This document shows positions 54,801-64,000 of a stretch of 64,000 nucleotides of DNA, piece after piece. The notes under the pieces were generated by a model, which had not been told where the DNA came from, made no database searches, and saw nothing but the letters and a program-made list of their open reading frames with translations. The first letter of the stretch is position 1. Each line of letters opens with the position of its first letter. The DNA is taken from NCBI GenBank assembly GCA_022702545.1, contig JAHRBC010000001.1:5394001-5458000 (forward strand), read 5' to 3'. A program made the translations under genes and the position numbers. Source of the DNA: Phycomyces nitens (taxonomy: Eukaryota; Mucoromycota; Mucoromycetes; Mucorales; Phycomycetaceae).

Positions 54801-56884
54801 TTGAAGATTGACGCATTTGCAGCTCACCACAACCATAAATTGCCAATTTATTGGAGTTTAGCACCAGATCCCACAGCATCAGTAATGGATGCCATGAGTC
54901 AAACATGGTTAGCCAAAGGAATGTACTTGTACCCACCATGGAAATTAATCCTGCAAGTGTTGAAGAAGATCAAGCAACAGAAGTTGAAACAGGCAGTATT
55001 GATAACCCTGTGGTGGCCAAGCCAATTCTGGTTCCCAATGATCATGAGAATGAAGCATGTACAACCACTGATACTGTGGAAGTTGAATCAAAAATGGACA
55101 ATAGCCACTTGGCAGTTATCAACAACTACAGATTACAGAATGGTGTGACAGAGGAAATGCTCGGTTTTTTGAACGCGAAAACTAGACAATCAACTCACAA
55201 AATATATGACAATGGATAGCAACAATGGATTTCATGGTGCCAACAACAACAACCTTTGTATGAACCTTTGAAATATGATGAACAAACCATGGTAAAATTT
55301 CTACTAGCCCACAAAGATTATAGTAGTACACACTTGAATACTTTGAGATTGTCAATTGCCTCAGTTTTCTCTGTAATCCATAGTGACAAACCACCAATCG
55401 CCAAACAGCTATTAGTCAAAGAATTTTTTGCAGCTAGACAAAATTTGGAAGTTAGAATCCCTACAGAACAACAATCAACAACATAGGATATACATATGCT
55501 AGTATACTACATTAAAGAATATCTAACACCAACAGCCAATCTCAGTCTTGATCAACTGCAATTGAAGACAATTTTATTACTGTGCATAACAACTGTTGTA
55601 AATGAGTATTGATCACTGCTGAATCTGAGAGTAAGGCTGAAGGATAAAATAATATCCTCAGCTATTCCAGTCAAACGGATCTGGCTTTATGAGATTATCC
55701 AATACACAGATCATCATACACATAATTGATTATTATTTATTATTATTATTGTTATCACCATAATATGGGATATACAGATATACACATATTTATCTAATGG
55801 CATCATCATATTCCATCTACATATTTCGTTGATTATATGAATACTTGATTGAGAGACTACAACTACAATGAATTAATAATTCTAAAAACATTACCCAAGT
55901 ATCTGGGTCGGAATATTAAAATATTACCAATAGCATAAATGCTCTTCTTTACCAAAGCTCTCTGGCTGATCTGACTGGAGAAGTATCATATCAATAGGTC
56001 TCTCTGGATCTTTCCAGAAAGACAATACTCCTGGAAGATGACTCATCATGATAAATATTACCAAAGCATATACTGAATTATAAATCAGAAAACATATAAA
56101 TATCAGTAGTTAGTTCTGTGTAGAAACATAACCTTTTTCTTGGGAATAAACACCCTACACAAGTTCTCACGAATTCTTTCGTATCTTTCCAAGTTTATTT
56201 CTACCCACAACAACAACCATGTGGCATCTAAGATCTGATATAGGTTGACTACAACATTGTGATATTACTTTCAAGCAAGAGGGAATGACCTCAAGTATTT
56301 GTATTCATACAAGAATGCCAAAGGAAAGCCAAGTAAAATCAATTACATTGGGAAGCATTGAGGATGAAGAATTGTGCCCAGTCAAGATGACTGATAGATT
56401 CATTACAAGGACAGCTAGTATGAGACAAAACTTACCTGAAGATCATACCCTATTCCTAGCGTACATCAATTCTAATACCAAAACACCCACTTCAGTAAGA
56501 CCAACTACTGTGGCAAACTGGATAAAATTAGCCATGGATTTGGCAGGAATTGACACAAAAGAATATCAAGCACATTCGGTATGGGCAGCAGCAAGTACAA
56601 AGGCAGTAGAACTAGATCACTCGATACAAGATGTGAAGAAGCATAGAAACTGGAGTTTAAACTCAAACACTTTCAAAAACTTTTACTACAAACTGTCCTC
56701 ACAAACTGCAACTAGCACCAAGATCAGCAATTCAATTTTTTCTTCTCCAGAGAAACGTATCACATTGGAAGCTGAAGTGGAGTCAACTGGGATTTGTTTA
56801 GGTACAAAAACTAATACCAATGTTGAAAAAACGAAGGCTGAAAATGTGATACATACCCGATGTGGTATACACACCACAGTTGAG
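54801..56884 (+). pseudogene. Decayed DIRS element: RNase H end and tyrosine recombinase, split by a solo LTR
   Basis: IDAFAAHHNHKLPIYWSLAP and YLYPPWKLILQVLKKIKQQK (about 54805-54985) match the region after the RT in DIRS elements (compare VDLFADCITHLLPTYV in the element at 57528-62007). A frameshift near 55090 leads to the recombinase N-terminus (LGFLNAKTRQSTHKIYDNG), then an in-frame TAG at 55217-55219 in a Trp context (NG-stop-QQW), another TAG at 55484, and the Arg box RSDIG. R2 copy C interrupts the reading after LLLCITT; across it the frame resumes with MWHLRSDIG. The H-x-x-R box reads AHSVWAAAS, so the Arg is Trp (CGG to TGG type). The tyrosine region is FKNFYYK. Clearly dead. Confidence 0.8.
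55594..56212 (+). repeat. LTR family R2, copy C (solo LTR)
   Basis: 619 bp, begins TGTTGTAAATGAG and ends CTACCCACAACA (TGTTGT and ACAACA are inverted ends). Flanked by a perfect 5-bp duplication ACAAC (55589-55593 and 56213-56217). No internal retroelement is present, so it is a solo LTR left by recombination. Confidence 0.93.
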
Positions 56885-57146
56885 TGAAATACAGACTTCA
56901 CAACCAATCTCCGGTTACTACTTGCTAATGACCCTGGCAAGTTAACATCTCAGGAGCAGTTACACACCAGGCACATGTACACTTCACACTGCTACAGTGA
57001 TAACCAACCATTACATGACGGGGACTTTAATTACAAGGGAATTTGAATAATAGTATATAAGCAATAATAATATTCTTTCTTCAATAAACAACACTCTCAC
57101 AGTATTCTTATTTCCCTTACAAGATACTAGCTAACCATATACCTCA
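56861..57146 (+). repeat. LTR family R3, solo copy 1
   Basis: 286 bp, begins TGTGGTATACACACCACAG and ends ATATACCTCA. A perfect 5-bp duplication CCCGA (56856-56860 and 57147-57151) marks the insertion. TATA-like GTATATAAGC (about 57053) and AATAAACAAC (about 57083) fit a promoter and polyadenylation signal. It matches 61430-61707 in inverted orientation with clear divergence. Confidence 0.9.
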
Positions 57147-57527
57147 CCCGACCCTGGTACCACTTTTTCAGTTAACCAACAGATTTATTAGTATTACATT
57201 ATCATTTATAGTTATCATTTCCCTCCCTCAAAAACAATTGAATAGTATATAGCTTAGCTTAGAAGATATAGGGAAGAAAGGGAAACATTTTATTATTATT
57301 AAGAAAGGAAAATAAAGCGTGGCTCAGAGAGCATGTATCACATTTTCAGCCTTCATTTTGTCAACATTGGTATTTTCTTACAAGAATTTGGCTTGAAATT
57401 TACATAAAATCACGTAAATTTGCAAGGATTCTTTCATAACTAGGATCCAAATTTTCATAGGACTTTAAAAATGAAGCGATGTCTCACATTTAAGAACCGA
57501 TTTAATCACAGACCCTTAAAATTTATA
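57147..57527. other. Remnant DNA with an inverted copy of recombinase sequence
   Basis: About 380 bp. 57333-57374 is an inverted copy (40 of 42 bases) of 56813-56854, part of the decayed DIRS recombinase. Poly-T/A stretches and no open gene. It ends at the left edge of the DIRS element. Confidence 0.65.
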
Positions 57528-57578
57528 AATTAATGGTCAAATTTAGAATTCTCCCAGAATTCGATGAGACCGTCGAAC

Positions 57579-57693
57579 CGGAAGACAAGGCCCAAGTGCT
57601 ATTAATCATCTTTTTATTAAAACAGCAAAAAACTATATAAAGTAATTTCTTATTCTTTGTGTATCTAATTGATCATCTTTTTCACTGGTCATT
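57579..57693 (+). repeat. DIRS left terminal inverted repeat
   Basis: GAAGACAAGGCCCAAGTGCT onward, inverted in 61871-61978 almost perfectly over about 100 bp, with a short indel near the inner end (TCATCTTTTTC versus the complement of GTAGCTGA). Confidence 0.85.
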
Positions 57694-57716
57694 ACCGCTA
57701 CCTGATTTTCCCTGTC

Positions 57717-58415
57717 ATGTCTGACTCTATAGATTCCACTCGCCTTTTGCAAACTATTGCTGACTTACAGACTCACTTGGCATCGTTGGAGACTACTTCT
57801 TCTTCCTCACTACACACGATTCCTGTTCGTGCAACATATGGTTGGACTCCTCCGGATCTTTTGAAATCTACCACTGGCATGTCAGCAGATCTCTTCAATC
57901 CTTTGTTGGATTCCGAATCTCGCAAGAAGATTATTGACACTTACCCGCCAATTCAGGACCTGGTCTATACCCCTCCTGCCACTCTTCCGGTTGCTTTGGC
58001 TCAGTTCAAGCCTCATCAAACTAAGGAAGACAATCTTCTTCACTCCCTGCAGTATAACCTGTCTGCTTCTTTCCGGCCATTGGACATTTTGGCCTATGAA
58101 ATCCTTCTCAGCGTTCCAGAATCGGAAGCTCCTTGTCTTCTGGCCATGGTCAAGGACCTGCGTTCTTTGCTGGTCCACACTTCAGCCTCCATCACTCAAT
58201 CTTGCAATGAACTGGCTATGCAGGCATTTAATCCCAAATTCCAGGTGGCCGATCCTGGTTCTGTCAAACGCTACACCATGGACCCCTCCTCATTCCAACA
58301 GTCATTGTCGGAACAAGTAAATTCCCAGGAGTCTGTGCATAAGGCCATTGCTTCTTTCCGCAAGTCATGCCCATCGGCCCCTGCCTCCTCAGGCACCAAG
58401 GACTCATTTTTTTGA
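57717..58415 (+). CDS. DIRS gag-like protein
   Basis: About 232 residues from ATG 57717 (MSDSIDSTRLLQTIADLQTH), an intact frame. It has a coiled-coil-like N-terminus and a helical core (about residues 60-165). No zinc knuckle is visible. The position upstream of and overlapping the RT frame is that of the DIRS first frame. No better assignment can be made. Confidence 0.65.
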   Translation: MSDSIDSTRLLQTIADLQTHLASLETTSSSSLHTIPVRATYGWTPPDLLKSTTGMSADLFNPLLDSESRKKIIDTYPPIQDLVYTPPATLPVALAQFKPHQTKEDNLLHSLQYNLSASFRPLDILAYEILLSVPESEAPCLLAMVKDLRSLLVHTSASITQSCNELAMQAFNPKFQVADPGSVKRYTMDPSSFQQSLSEQVNSQESVHKAIASFRKSCPSAPASSGTKDSFF

Positions 58416-60457
58416 TCCAGCCCGTCGCAATCTGCAGGCAGGCATTCCAACCAGCACCCCTCATCCCATGGAAGAAGTTCACGAGCACGTCCCCTTCGGC
58501 AACAGACCCAAAGCCGATCCAAGTCACCCCACCCAAAGCCCTCTGCTCCAGCCCAGTAGATTCGTCTCCTGTGGGCGGTCAGCTCAGTCGGTTCTCTCTG
58601 GCATGGCAGAGACTGTCCAACAGCAAGTAGTTGCATGGCATGATAGCCAACGGGTTTCAGCTCCACTTCAACAGATTGCCTCGCCTGTCCACCCATGGCC
58701 ATCCAACGATCCCTATGGACGATTCCCAATGACGTCTTCTTCAACAGGAGATTGCCGAGCTGTTGCTCAAGCGGGCAATTGAACCTGCTCCTCCCGGCAC
58801 CCTTGGTTTCACCAGCCCTATGTTTGTGATTCCCAAGAAGAATGGTGGGCACCGTCTGGTGTTCAACCTGAAGCAGCTCAACGAGCACCTCACCGCCCCC
58901 CATTTCAAGATGGAGACCCTCCAGGCTGTCTGCAAGTTAATCAGACCTGGCAACTTCCTTACCTCCCTCGATCTCTCCGATGCCTTCCTCCACTTCCTTG
59001 TCCACCATGCTTCTCGCAAATACCTTCACTTTCGTTGGGAGAATTGCACTTACCAATTCCGCACGACGCCTTTTGGGCTGTCTATTGTTCCTTGGCTCTT
59101 TACAAAGGTTATGCATCCGGTTCTGGAATGGGCTTGTCATTGTGGGATACGTGTGAGTGCGTATTTGGACGATTGGATCATCATAGCCGACACTTCTCAA
59201 CAGTCGCAAAAGCACACCCAGCTCTTGATGACGAAACTGGAATCTTTGGGATGGATTCTGAACCTGAAGAAGTCGTCTCTTCAGCCCTCTCAACAATTGG
59301 AGCACCTCAGCTACTTATTGGATACCCAATCAATGACTACCAAGCTTCCTGGGGCGAAGCTTTGGGATCTTCGTTGCTCCATTTGCCAGCTCATCGCCCA
59401 TGTGTCTCCCTCCCCCCGTCTGGTCCACAGCCTCACTATGCGAATTCAGGCCGCCATGATTGCTCTGTTTCCGGCCCGTCTGTACACGCAACATTTGATG
59501 TGGTTCAAGAACAAACATGTCTGTCAGAACCAAGGTTGGGACGTGGGTCACCCTCTTCCCCCTCATTGTCTTCGCGAACTGAGATGGTGGGAATGGAACC
59601 TCTCCCAGTGGAATGGCCGCTCTCTCTTGCCGCAACAGCATCAGCATGTTCTGTTTGTGGATGCGAGCAATTCAGGTTGGGGTTGTGCTCTGGGCACCAA
59701 GACTGCACATGGCTACTGGACACACGAGGAAGCATGCATGTCCATCAATTGGCGCGAGATGAAGGCTGTGCAACTGGCGCTTCTGACCTTCCCCTCCGTG
59801 TGAGACACCTCTGTCCTGATCCGGACAGACAACACCACGTCTATGGCGTATCTGAATAAGCAAGGTGGATCTCGAGCCTTCCATCTGATGCAACTGGCCA
59901 CCAAGATTTGGAGATGGTGCCTCCACCGCGGTCTCTGCCTGGCAGCTCAGCACATTGCGGGGAAAGACAATGTGACAGCCGATCTGGAGTCTCACAGAAC
60001 TTTCACCAAGAACCTCTGGAAGCTGTCCAAGGGGACGTTTGGGACGATCCAGTCCAAGTGGGGCCCACACGATGTGGACCTATTCGCCGATTGTATCACT
60101 CACCTCCTCCCCACCTATGTCTCTTGGCTCCCGGACCCAAAGGCAATAGCAATGGATGCGATGTCTATCCCGTGGAACCAATGGAACAACTGTTATCTGA
60201 ACCCGCCGTGGAACCTGATTGGACGTTGTCTCCACAAGATTTGGCAGGAGAACCTGACAGTGACTTTGGTGGCTCCTATCTGGCCAAGCACAATATGGTA
60301 CCCTCTTCTTCTGAGGATGTCGGTAGCCCCTCCCATGCTGTTGGACGACAAGTCCATAGTCCTCACCTCGCCCAAGACCCCTTGGCCACTGAAGAATCCG
60401 ACCTGGAAGCTTGCCACGTTCAGACTCTCAAGCGGAGGTTCAATGACTCCGGCTTGA
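58367..60457 (+). pseudogene. DIRS reverse transcriptase-RNase H, three in-frame stops
   Basis: One frame overlapping the gag-like frame. RT motifs: FTSPMFVIPKKNGGHRLVF, LDLSDAFLH, RTTPFGLS and YLDDWIIIA (catalytic Asp pair, about 59160-59185). RNase H motifs: LFVDASNSGWGCAL, INWREMKAVQLAL and a TDN segment after a stop (IRTDNTTSMAYL). The frame is interrupted by TAG at 58628-58630 (before LHGMIANGF), TGA at 58731-58733 (DSQ-stop-RLLQQEIAEL) and TGA at 59801-59803 (FPSV-stop-DTSVLIRTDN). Each stop sits where CGA/CAG/TGG would fit. The sequence on both sides is otherwise well kept. The C-terminal part (VDLFADCITH, LNPPWNLIGRCLHKIW) links to the recombinase. Confidence 0.85.
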
Positions 60458-61425
60458 ATGATGATTCCATTCATCTCCTGGTTGGTGCTTCCTTGGAGAA
60501 CACCCCCACCAACTGCGCATATCAACGGGGTCAGCACCTGTTTATTGCTTGGGCCCTTAGCCAGGATGTCTCTCTGACCAAGTTCTCTCTCCAGGACTTG
60601 ATCAACTTTGTAGTCCACCAATACAATGCTGGTTTTGGTGTGAGCACAACTAAGACCCATCGTACTGCGGCCCTCAAGCTTCACCTTGACCCCAACTCTC
60701 TTCGTGGCCACGATGATGTGCGTACTGTGTTTGCCCGTCTTGCTCTGCGTGCCCCTCCGCTAAGGCAGACCAGACCATCTGTTGACCTTGCCCCCACTCT
60801 GGCACACCTTGCTGGCATTGACTCTGCCACCCCCACTCCTCTTGCTCCCCTCTCCTGGAAAACAGCTTTCCTTGTGGCCATGGCTGCTTTCCTTCGCCCT
60901 TCGGACCTGTCTAGGCTCCAACTTCTGTCTGCTTGGGTCGATCCTTCTTCGGGTGCTCTTTCCTTTGACATCTTGGGTCCCAAGGAATGGAGAAATGGAC
61001 GGCGCATTATCAAGACCATTGCCATCCAGCGCCACTCTTCTCCGTCTCTCTGCCCCATTCAGGCATTCTGTGCTCTGAGGGACCATCCCCGTGCTGCTCG
61101 GGCTCACCCTCCTCAAGACCTCTTTGTCAAGGCTCACCATCCGTCTGTCCCGGTGCAAGTCTCAACTATCTCCTCCTGGCTTCGTAGCCTTATGCAACTT
61201 TCAACGACCGAATCAGTTTCTGTCCATTCAATTGCCTCCACTCTTGCTCTGGAACGAGGCATGTCTTTGGATGACATTGTCACTCTGGGAAATTGGTCAA
61301 GTCGCGAAGTTTTCCAACATCACTATAACTGCAATCACACTTCGTCGGCTGACTTCACGAATGTTGTACTGCGTCCATCTGCTGCTGCGCTTGTCTCTGG
61401 TTTTGGTGGTTCTCTGGGTAGTTGA
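59908..61425 (+). CDS. DIRS tyrosine recombinase
   Basis: Open frame in a frame different from the RT, overlapping its end; true homology starts about 60410 (VQTLKRRFNDSGLNDDSI). The N-terminal SAM-like part (about 60530-60700) is followed by the catalytic domain: FLRPSDLSRLQ (first Arg, about 60895), then SVHSIASTLALERGMSLDDI where the family has His-x-x-Arg (His present, Arg missing; two residues seem deleted), and GNWSSREVFQHHY with the likely catalytic Tyr (about 61325). It ends at TGA 61423-61425. The frame is open but the active site appears incomplete, so activity is doubtful. The enzyme would integrate a circular DIRS DNA intermediate. Confidence 0.8.
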   Translation: MEMVPPPRSLPGSSAHCGERQCDSRSGVSQNFHQEPLEAVQGDVWDDPVQVGPTRCGPIRRLYHSPPPHLCLLAPGPKGNSNGCDVYPVEPMEQLLSEPAVEPDWTLSPQDLAGEPDSDFGGSYLAKHNMVPSSSEDVGSPSHAVGRQVHSPHLAQDPLATEESDLEACHVQTLKRRFNDSGLNDDSIHLLVGASLENTPTNCAYQRGQHLFIAWALSQDVSLTKFSLQDLINFVVHQYNAGFGVSTTKTHRTAALKLHLDPNSLRGHDDVRTVFARLALRAPPLRQTRPSVDLAPTLAHLAGIDSATPTPLAPLSWKTAFLVAMAAFLRPSDLSRLQLLSAWVDPSSGALSFDILGPKEWRNGRRIIKTIAIQRHSSPSLCPIQAFCALRDHPRAARAHPPQDLFVKAHHPSVPVQVSTISSWLRSLMQLSTTESVSVHSIASTLALERGMSLDDIVTLGNWSSREVFQHHYNCNHTSSADFTNVVLRPSAAALVSGFGGSLGS

Positions 61426-61429
61426 TCAT

Positions 61430-61707
61430 TGAGGTAGATTAGGGTTTGTAGGGAACTAGTAGATACTGTGAGAGTGTTGTTTATTAAAGAAAGAATATTA
61501 TGGTGGTTTATATACTTATTATTCTAATTCCCTTTTAATGTAGCGTCTATTGTGTAATGGTCGGTTATAACTGTTGAAGTGTGAAGTGTACGTGTGCCTG
61601 GTGTGTAACTGCTCCTGAGATGTTAACCTGCCAGGGTCATTAGCAAAGAGGAACCGGAGGTCGGTTGTGGAGTCTGTATTTCACTCAGCTGTGGTGTGTA
61701 TACCACA
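61430..61707 (-). repeat. LTR family R3, solo copy 2 (inside the DIRS element)
   Basis: 278 bp, TGAGGTAGATTAGGG...GTGTATACCACA on the + strand, i.e. minus-oriented relative to copy 1. A perfect 5-bp duplication ATCAT (61425-61429 and 61708-61712) flanks it; the first A is the last base of the recombinase stop. It inserted after the DIRS element was in place. Confidence 0.9.
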
Positions 61708-61739
61708 ATCATGACTAGGAAAATGCATACTCTGAATTA

Positions 61740-61850
61740 GCACTTGGGCCTTGTCTTCCTTGTTCTCTGGTCTATCCAGTGAATTAACAGTCGAATTTAG
61801 AATTCTCCCGGAATTCGATGAGACCGTCGAACCAGAAGACAAGGCCCAAG
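61740..61850 (+). repeat. DIRS internal complementary region
   Basis: The first half (GCACTTGGGCC...CCAGTGAATT, 61740-61785) repeats the right end at 61960-62007. The second half (TCGAATTTAGAATTC...GGCCCAAG, 61791-61850) repeats the left end 57538-57597 with a few substitutions. This joined arrangement serves as a template to restore termini in the DIRS cycle. Confidence 0.85.
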
Positions 61851-61870
61851 TCTCCCACCCTCCCACACCT

Positions 61871-61978
61871 GTAATGACCAGTAGCTGATCAATTAGATAC
61901 ACAAAGAATAAGAAATTACTTTATATAGTTTTTCACTGTTTTAATAAAAAGATGATTAATAGCACTTGGGCCTTGTCT
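61871..61978 (-). repeat. DIRS right terminal inverted repeat
   Basis: From GTAATGACCAGTAGCTGATC through GCACTTGGGCCTTGTCTT; complement of the left repeat. Confidence 0.85.
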
Positions 61979-62055
61979 TCCTTGTTCTCTGGTCTATCCA
62001 GTGAATTTTCATAAGATATCCCCTTCTCTATTGTATCCAAATTAATTCTACATTA

Positions 62056-62488
62056 GAGGGTTTGGTACATTATCAAAATATCCTCCTACCTAAAAAAGGA
62101 AGCCATGGTCTTTGGATTGTTTCAAATTATTTTTCAAAAAAAATGAGATTTTTTGTGAAAAATAGCGATTGTATATTTGAAAATACATCTTCTTGCTGAC
62201 TGTTCTGTCAGTTCTGGTGGCTTTTTTTTGGTAAAATAACAGTATAGAGTGTATTTAAGAGATGTATTAACAAGGAATATATAATTATTATTTACAAAAG
62301 CCTTTATATACTCTTATAATGTTAAAAACTTGTATCAATTGATATTTTGCTTATAGAACCAAAAAATTGATATTTTGGTAGGCCTAAAAAGGCAAGTTTC
62401 ACTTTGTTGTTACACAAATATCCTATTAAGGTAGTGTTTTTTTGCCTAGTCAAACTTGAATGATTTTTTGATTATTTACCAAACCCTC
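62056..62488 (+). mobile_element. MITE-like element with TIRs and TA duplication
   Basis: 433 bp bounded by imperfect inverted repeats of about 32 bp: left GAGGGTTTGGTACATTATCA... (from 62056) and right complement GAGGGTTTGGTAAATAATCA... (ending 62488). The first 12 bp are perfect, the rest differs at a few positions. TA flanks both sides (62054-62055 and 62489-62490), as for Tc1/mariner. No coding frame inside, so it is non-autonomous. Confidence 0.75.
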
Positions 62489-64000
62489 TATTATGGTCTG
62501 CACATGGGATCAGCAGTTTTTGAAGGTGTCTAAAAGCGTGCTCGCTAAAAATACTCCCTCAGTAGCAGAAGTTGTGATATCATTCTTAAGAAAATTTGGA
62601 TAGTAAATGTCTACTTTTATGATGAACATAAAAACATGTAATAATCTCTGTTTTATTTTTCTAGACGTCCACCTTGAAACAAAAAATCAAGAAATTGAAT
62701 GCAGGAAATCTATTAAAATTTGACGATGAACTTGAGCAAAGTAAAAAGACTTGTACCGATTGAACAAAGAAATTTAAATTGGAAAAATAAAGCAAACGAA
62801 GATCAAACAAGATTAAAAGACTTTGGATTAAATGGCGCAGAGAATCTGGATTGGATAAAGAGAGAAAACTTGCATCGAATGGCGCCAAAAGACTAGGATT
62901 AAACTATAAAGAAAGACCAACATTGAACGGAGTGGAAGACCGATACTTGACATTACAGAAAAACCGAGCAGTAATATAACCCAAAGTCCAAGATGCTGTC
63001 GCACAAGAAAATGAAGATTGAACGGAATTAGAAGAAGAAGATTGAGCAAGGGAAAGGGCAAGAGCAAACCAAGAATCAATCAATTCTAACCATCTTACAC
63101 TACTCTTGACTTAACTTTATATTCTCCCAAATATATTATTTTGAAACACCCTGTTTATTTTATACGGTTAAATATTATACGTCTATAAATAATGTATATT
63201 TGAGAGAAATGTTTGAAATAAAATTATTTAATGAGATCATGGTGTATTAACTGCTGTAGGGAAAATGTTTCCAAGCAAGTTTGTTTTATAAGCAAAATAG
63301 TCTTGATAAATTGCTTGTAGTTATCACACCAAATATTAGCACTCATCATATCAGCAAAAAAGATATGTGTATACATAAACTTAACAAAATTATAGTACTT
63401 TTACTTTGTATATTGGTTTCTGCTTATACAGTTTTTATAAGTAAATATAATTAGTCTCAAATGTAAAGATATTCAGGAGAATAATAATACAGTAAAACTA
63501 ATAGCCAAGAATAATTTGAACAGCTCAAACTAGTTAAACACGAGAAAAAAGATGAGAGGATATTGGATCAATTAGAAAAGGACAACCCAAGTAATTTTAA
63601 CAGTTAAAGCGCTGATAAAATACTGCTTTAGAGCTCGAGATCCAAGTGGTTAAAATGATATACTTTGTATTATACAAATTTTCCATAATCTGCCTGCTAG
63701 GTTGAGGCTAATAGAAAACTGACGTTGAATTTTTATCCAGACAAGTGTGGAAGCTTTCAGCAAGCCGTTGAGTCTGTTTGACTGGAAATTGTAGATAACG
63801 ACAGTTAAACAAAATGAGGGATTTAGTGCTAGTTGCGCCTTAAAACAATTGTTGATGAGACCTGACCAGAAGATATATTTTATTTTAGCAGACTCTTGCG
63901 ACTGCAATTGACCTTGAGACGGACTGTGTTGGTTTGTATAAAGAAGGGATCCAGACGGTTAACAGAAAAAGAGAATAAATATCGATCTCCTCTAACAACT
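62489..64000. other. AT-rich region with short possible exon-like pieces, no gene supported
   Basis: About 1.5 kb. An open piece starting ATG 62494 (MVCTWDQQFLKVSKSVLAKN, then a charged helix, stop TAG near 62600) and a second piece after a TTTTTCTAG acceptor-like site (about 62660, Lys-rich) could be exons of a broken gene, but joined they hit a stop. A Lys/Glu/Asn-rich stretch (62680-63080) follows. The rest is very AT-rich with no recognised feature. Confidence 0.4.

Larger units (their letters stand above)
57528..62007 (+). mobile_element. DIRS-type tyrosine-recombinase retrotransposon, near full length
   Basis: About 4.5 kb. The left end (57528-57597) and right end (61961-62007) sit outside an inverted repeat pair (57579-57693 and 61871-61978). 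An internal region at 61740-61850 joins a copy of the right end to a copy of the left end, the DIRS internal complementary region. Inside are a gag-like frame, RT-RNase H and a tyrosine recombinase. DIRS elements have no LTR integrase and insert by recombinase without target duplication. The RT frame has three stops and the recombinase lacks a key residue, so this copy is probably inactive. A solo LTR lies inside it. Confidence 0.88.

Noticed and set aside
59908..60400. First 165 residues of the recombinase frame as a real N-terminal domain
   Set aside because: This part overlaps the RT-RNase H frame, which carries the recognisable homology there; it reads as a Pro/Ser-rich shadow.
58264..61158. 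Many overlapping open frames on both strands in the DIRS element
   Set aside because: The element is GC-richer than its surroundings and lacks chance stops; only the gag-like, RT-RNase H and recombinase frames show family motifs.

Overview
The window looks like a chromosome segment from an early-diverging filamentous fungus, most likely Mucoromycota (Mucorales-like). Genes have many short introns (about 45-80 bp, GT...AG), intergenic DNA is AT-rich, and the gene set fits: a SEL1L/HRD3 ERAD protein, an STK19-like repair factor, a two-bromodomain BET protein, an EF-hand MscS channel, YVH1, NOT2 and a secreted chitin deacetylase. The transposon set also fits, with Ty3 and DIRS retrotransposons, Tc1/IS630, Harbinger and a Helentron. 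Genus and species cannot be read from the sequence.

Bases 1-28,515 are a compact gene-rich arm of 14 genes on both strands, mostly single-copy housekeeping genes with introns and no transposons. In order they are: SEL1L/HRD3 (5' end outside the window), a METTL21-type methyltransferase, STK19, a BET bromodomain protein, an MscS channel, a cytochrome b5-acyl-CoA dehydrogenase fusion, a possible senescence/spartin-like protein, a C2H2 zinc-finger protein, YVH1, NOT2, a twin-CX9C protein, a chitin deacetylase with a long Asp/His/Trp-rich N-terminal region, a LigB-type dioxygenase and a FEN1-like nuclease.

Bases 28,800-64,000 are a nested transposon graveyard. It holds a dead IS630/Tc1-type element; a second Tc1 element with terminal inverted repeats and a TA duplication, sitting inside a decayed unknown gene; and a very young full-length Ty3 element (LTRs differ at one visible base, one 1,600-residue gag-pol frame). 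It also holds Harbinger and Ty3 fragments, a tRNA-His gene between LTR remnants, and a 6.5 kb Helentron (Rep, PIF1-like helicase and C-terminal endonuclease) that split an LTR in two. Beyond that lie a decayed DIRS element broken by two solo LTRs, a nearly complete DIRS element with its terminal repeats and internal complementary region, and a short TA-flanked inverted-repeat element (MITE).

The nesting gives a relative history. Three LTR families can be placed by their duplications or junctions. The Helentron is younger than the LTR it split. The Ty3 element is the only autonomous element whose coding frame is unbroken.
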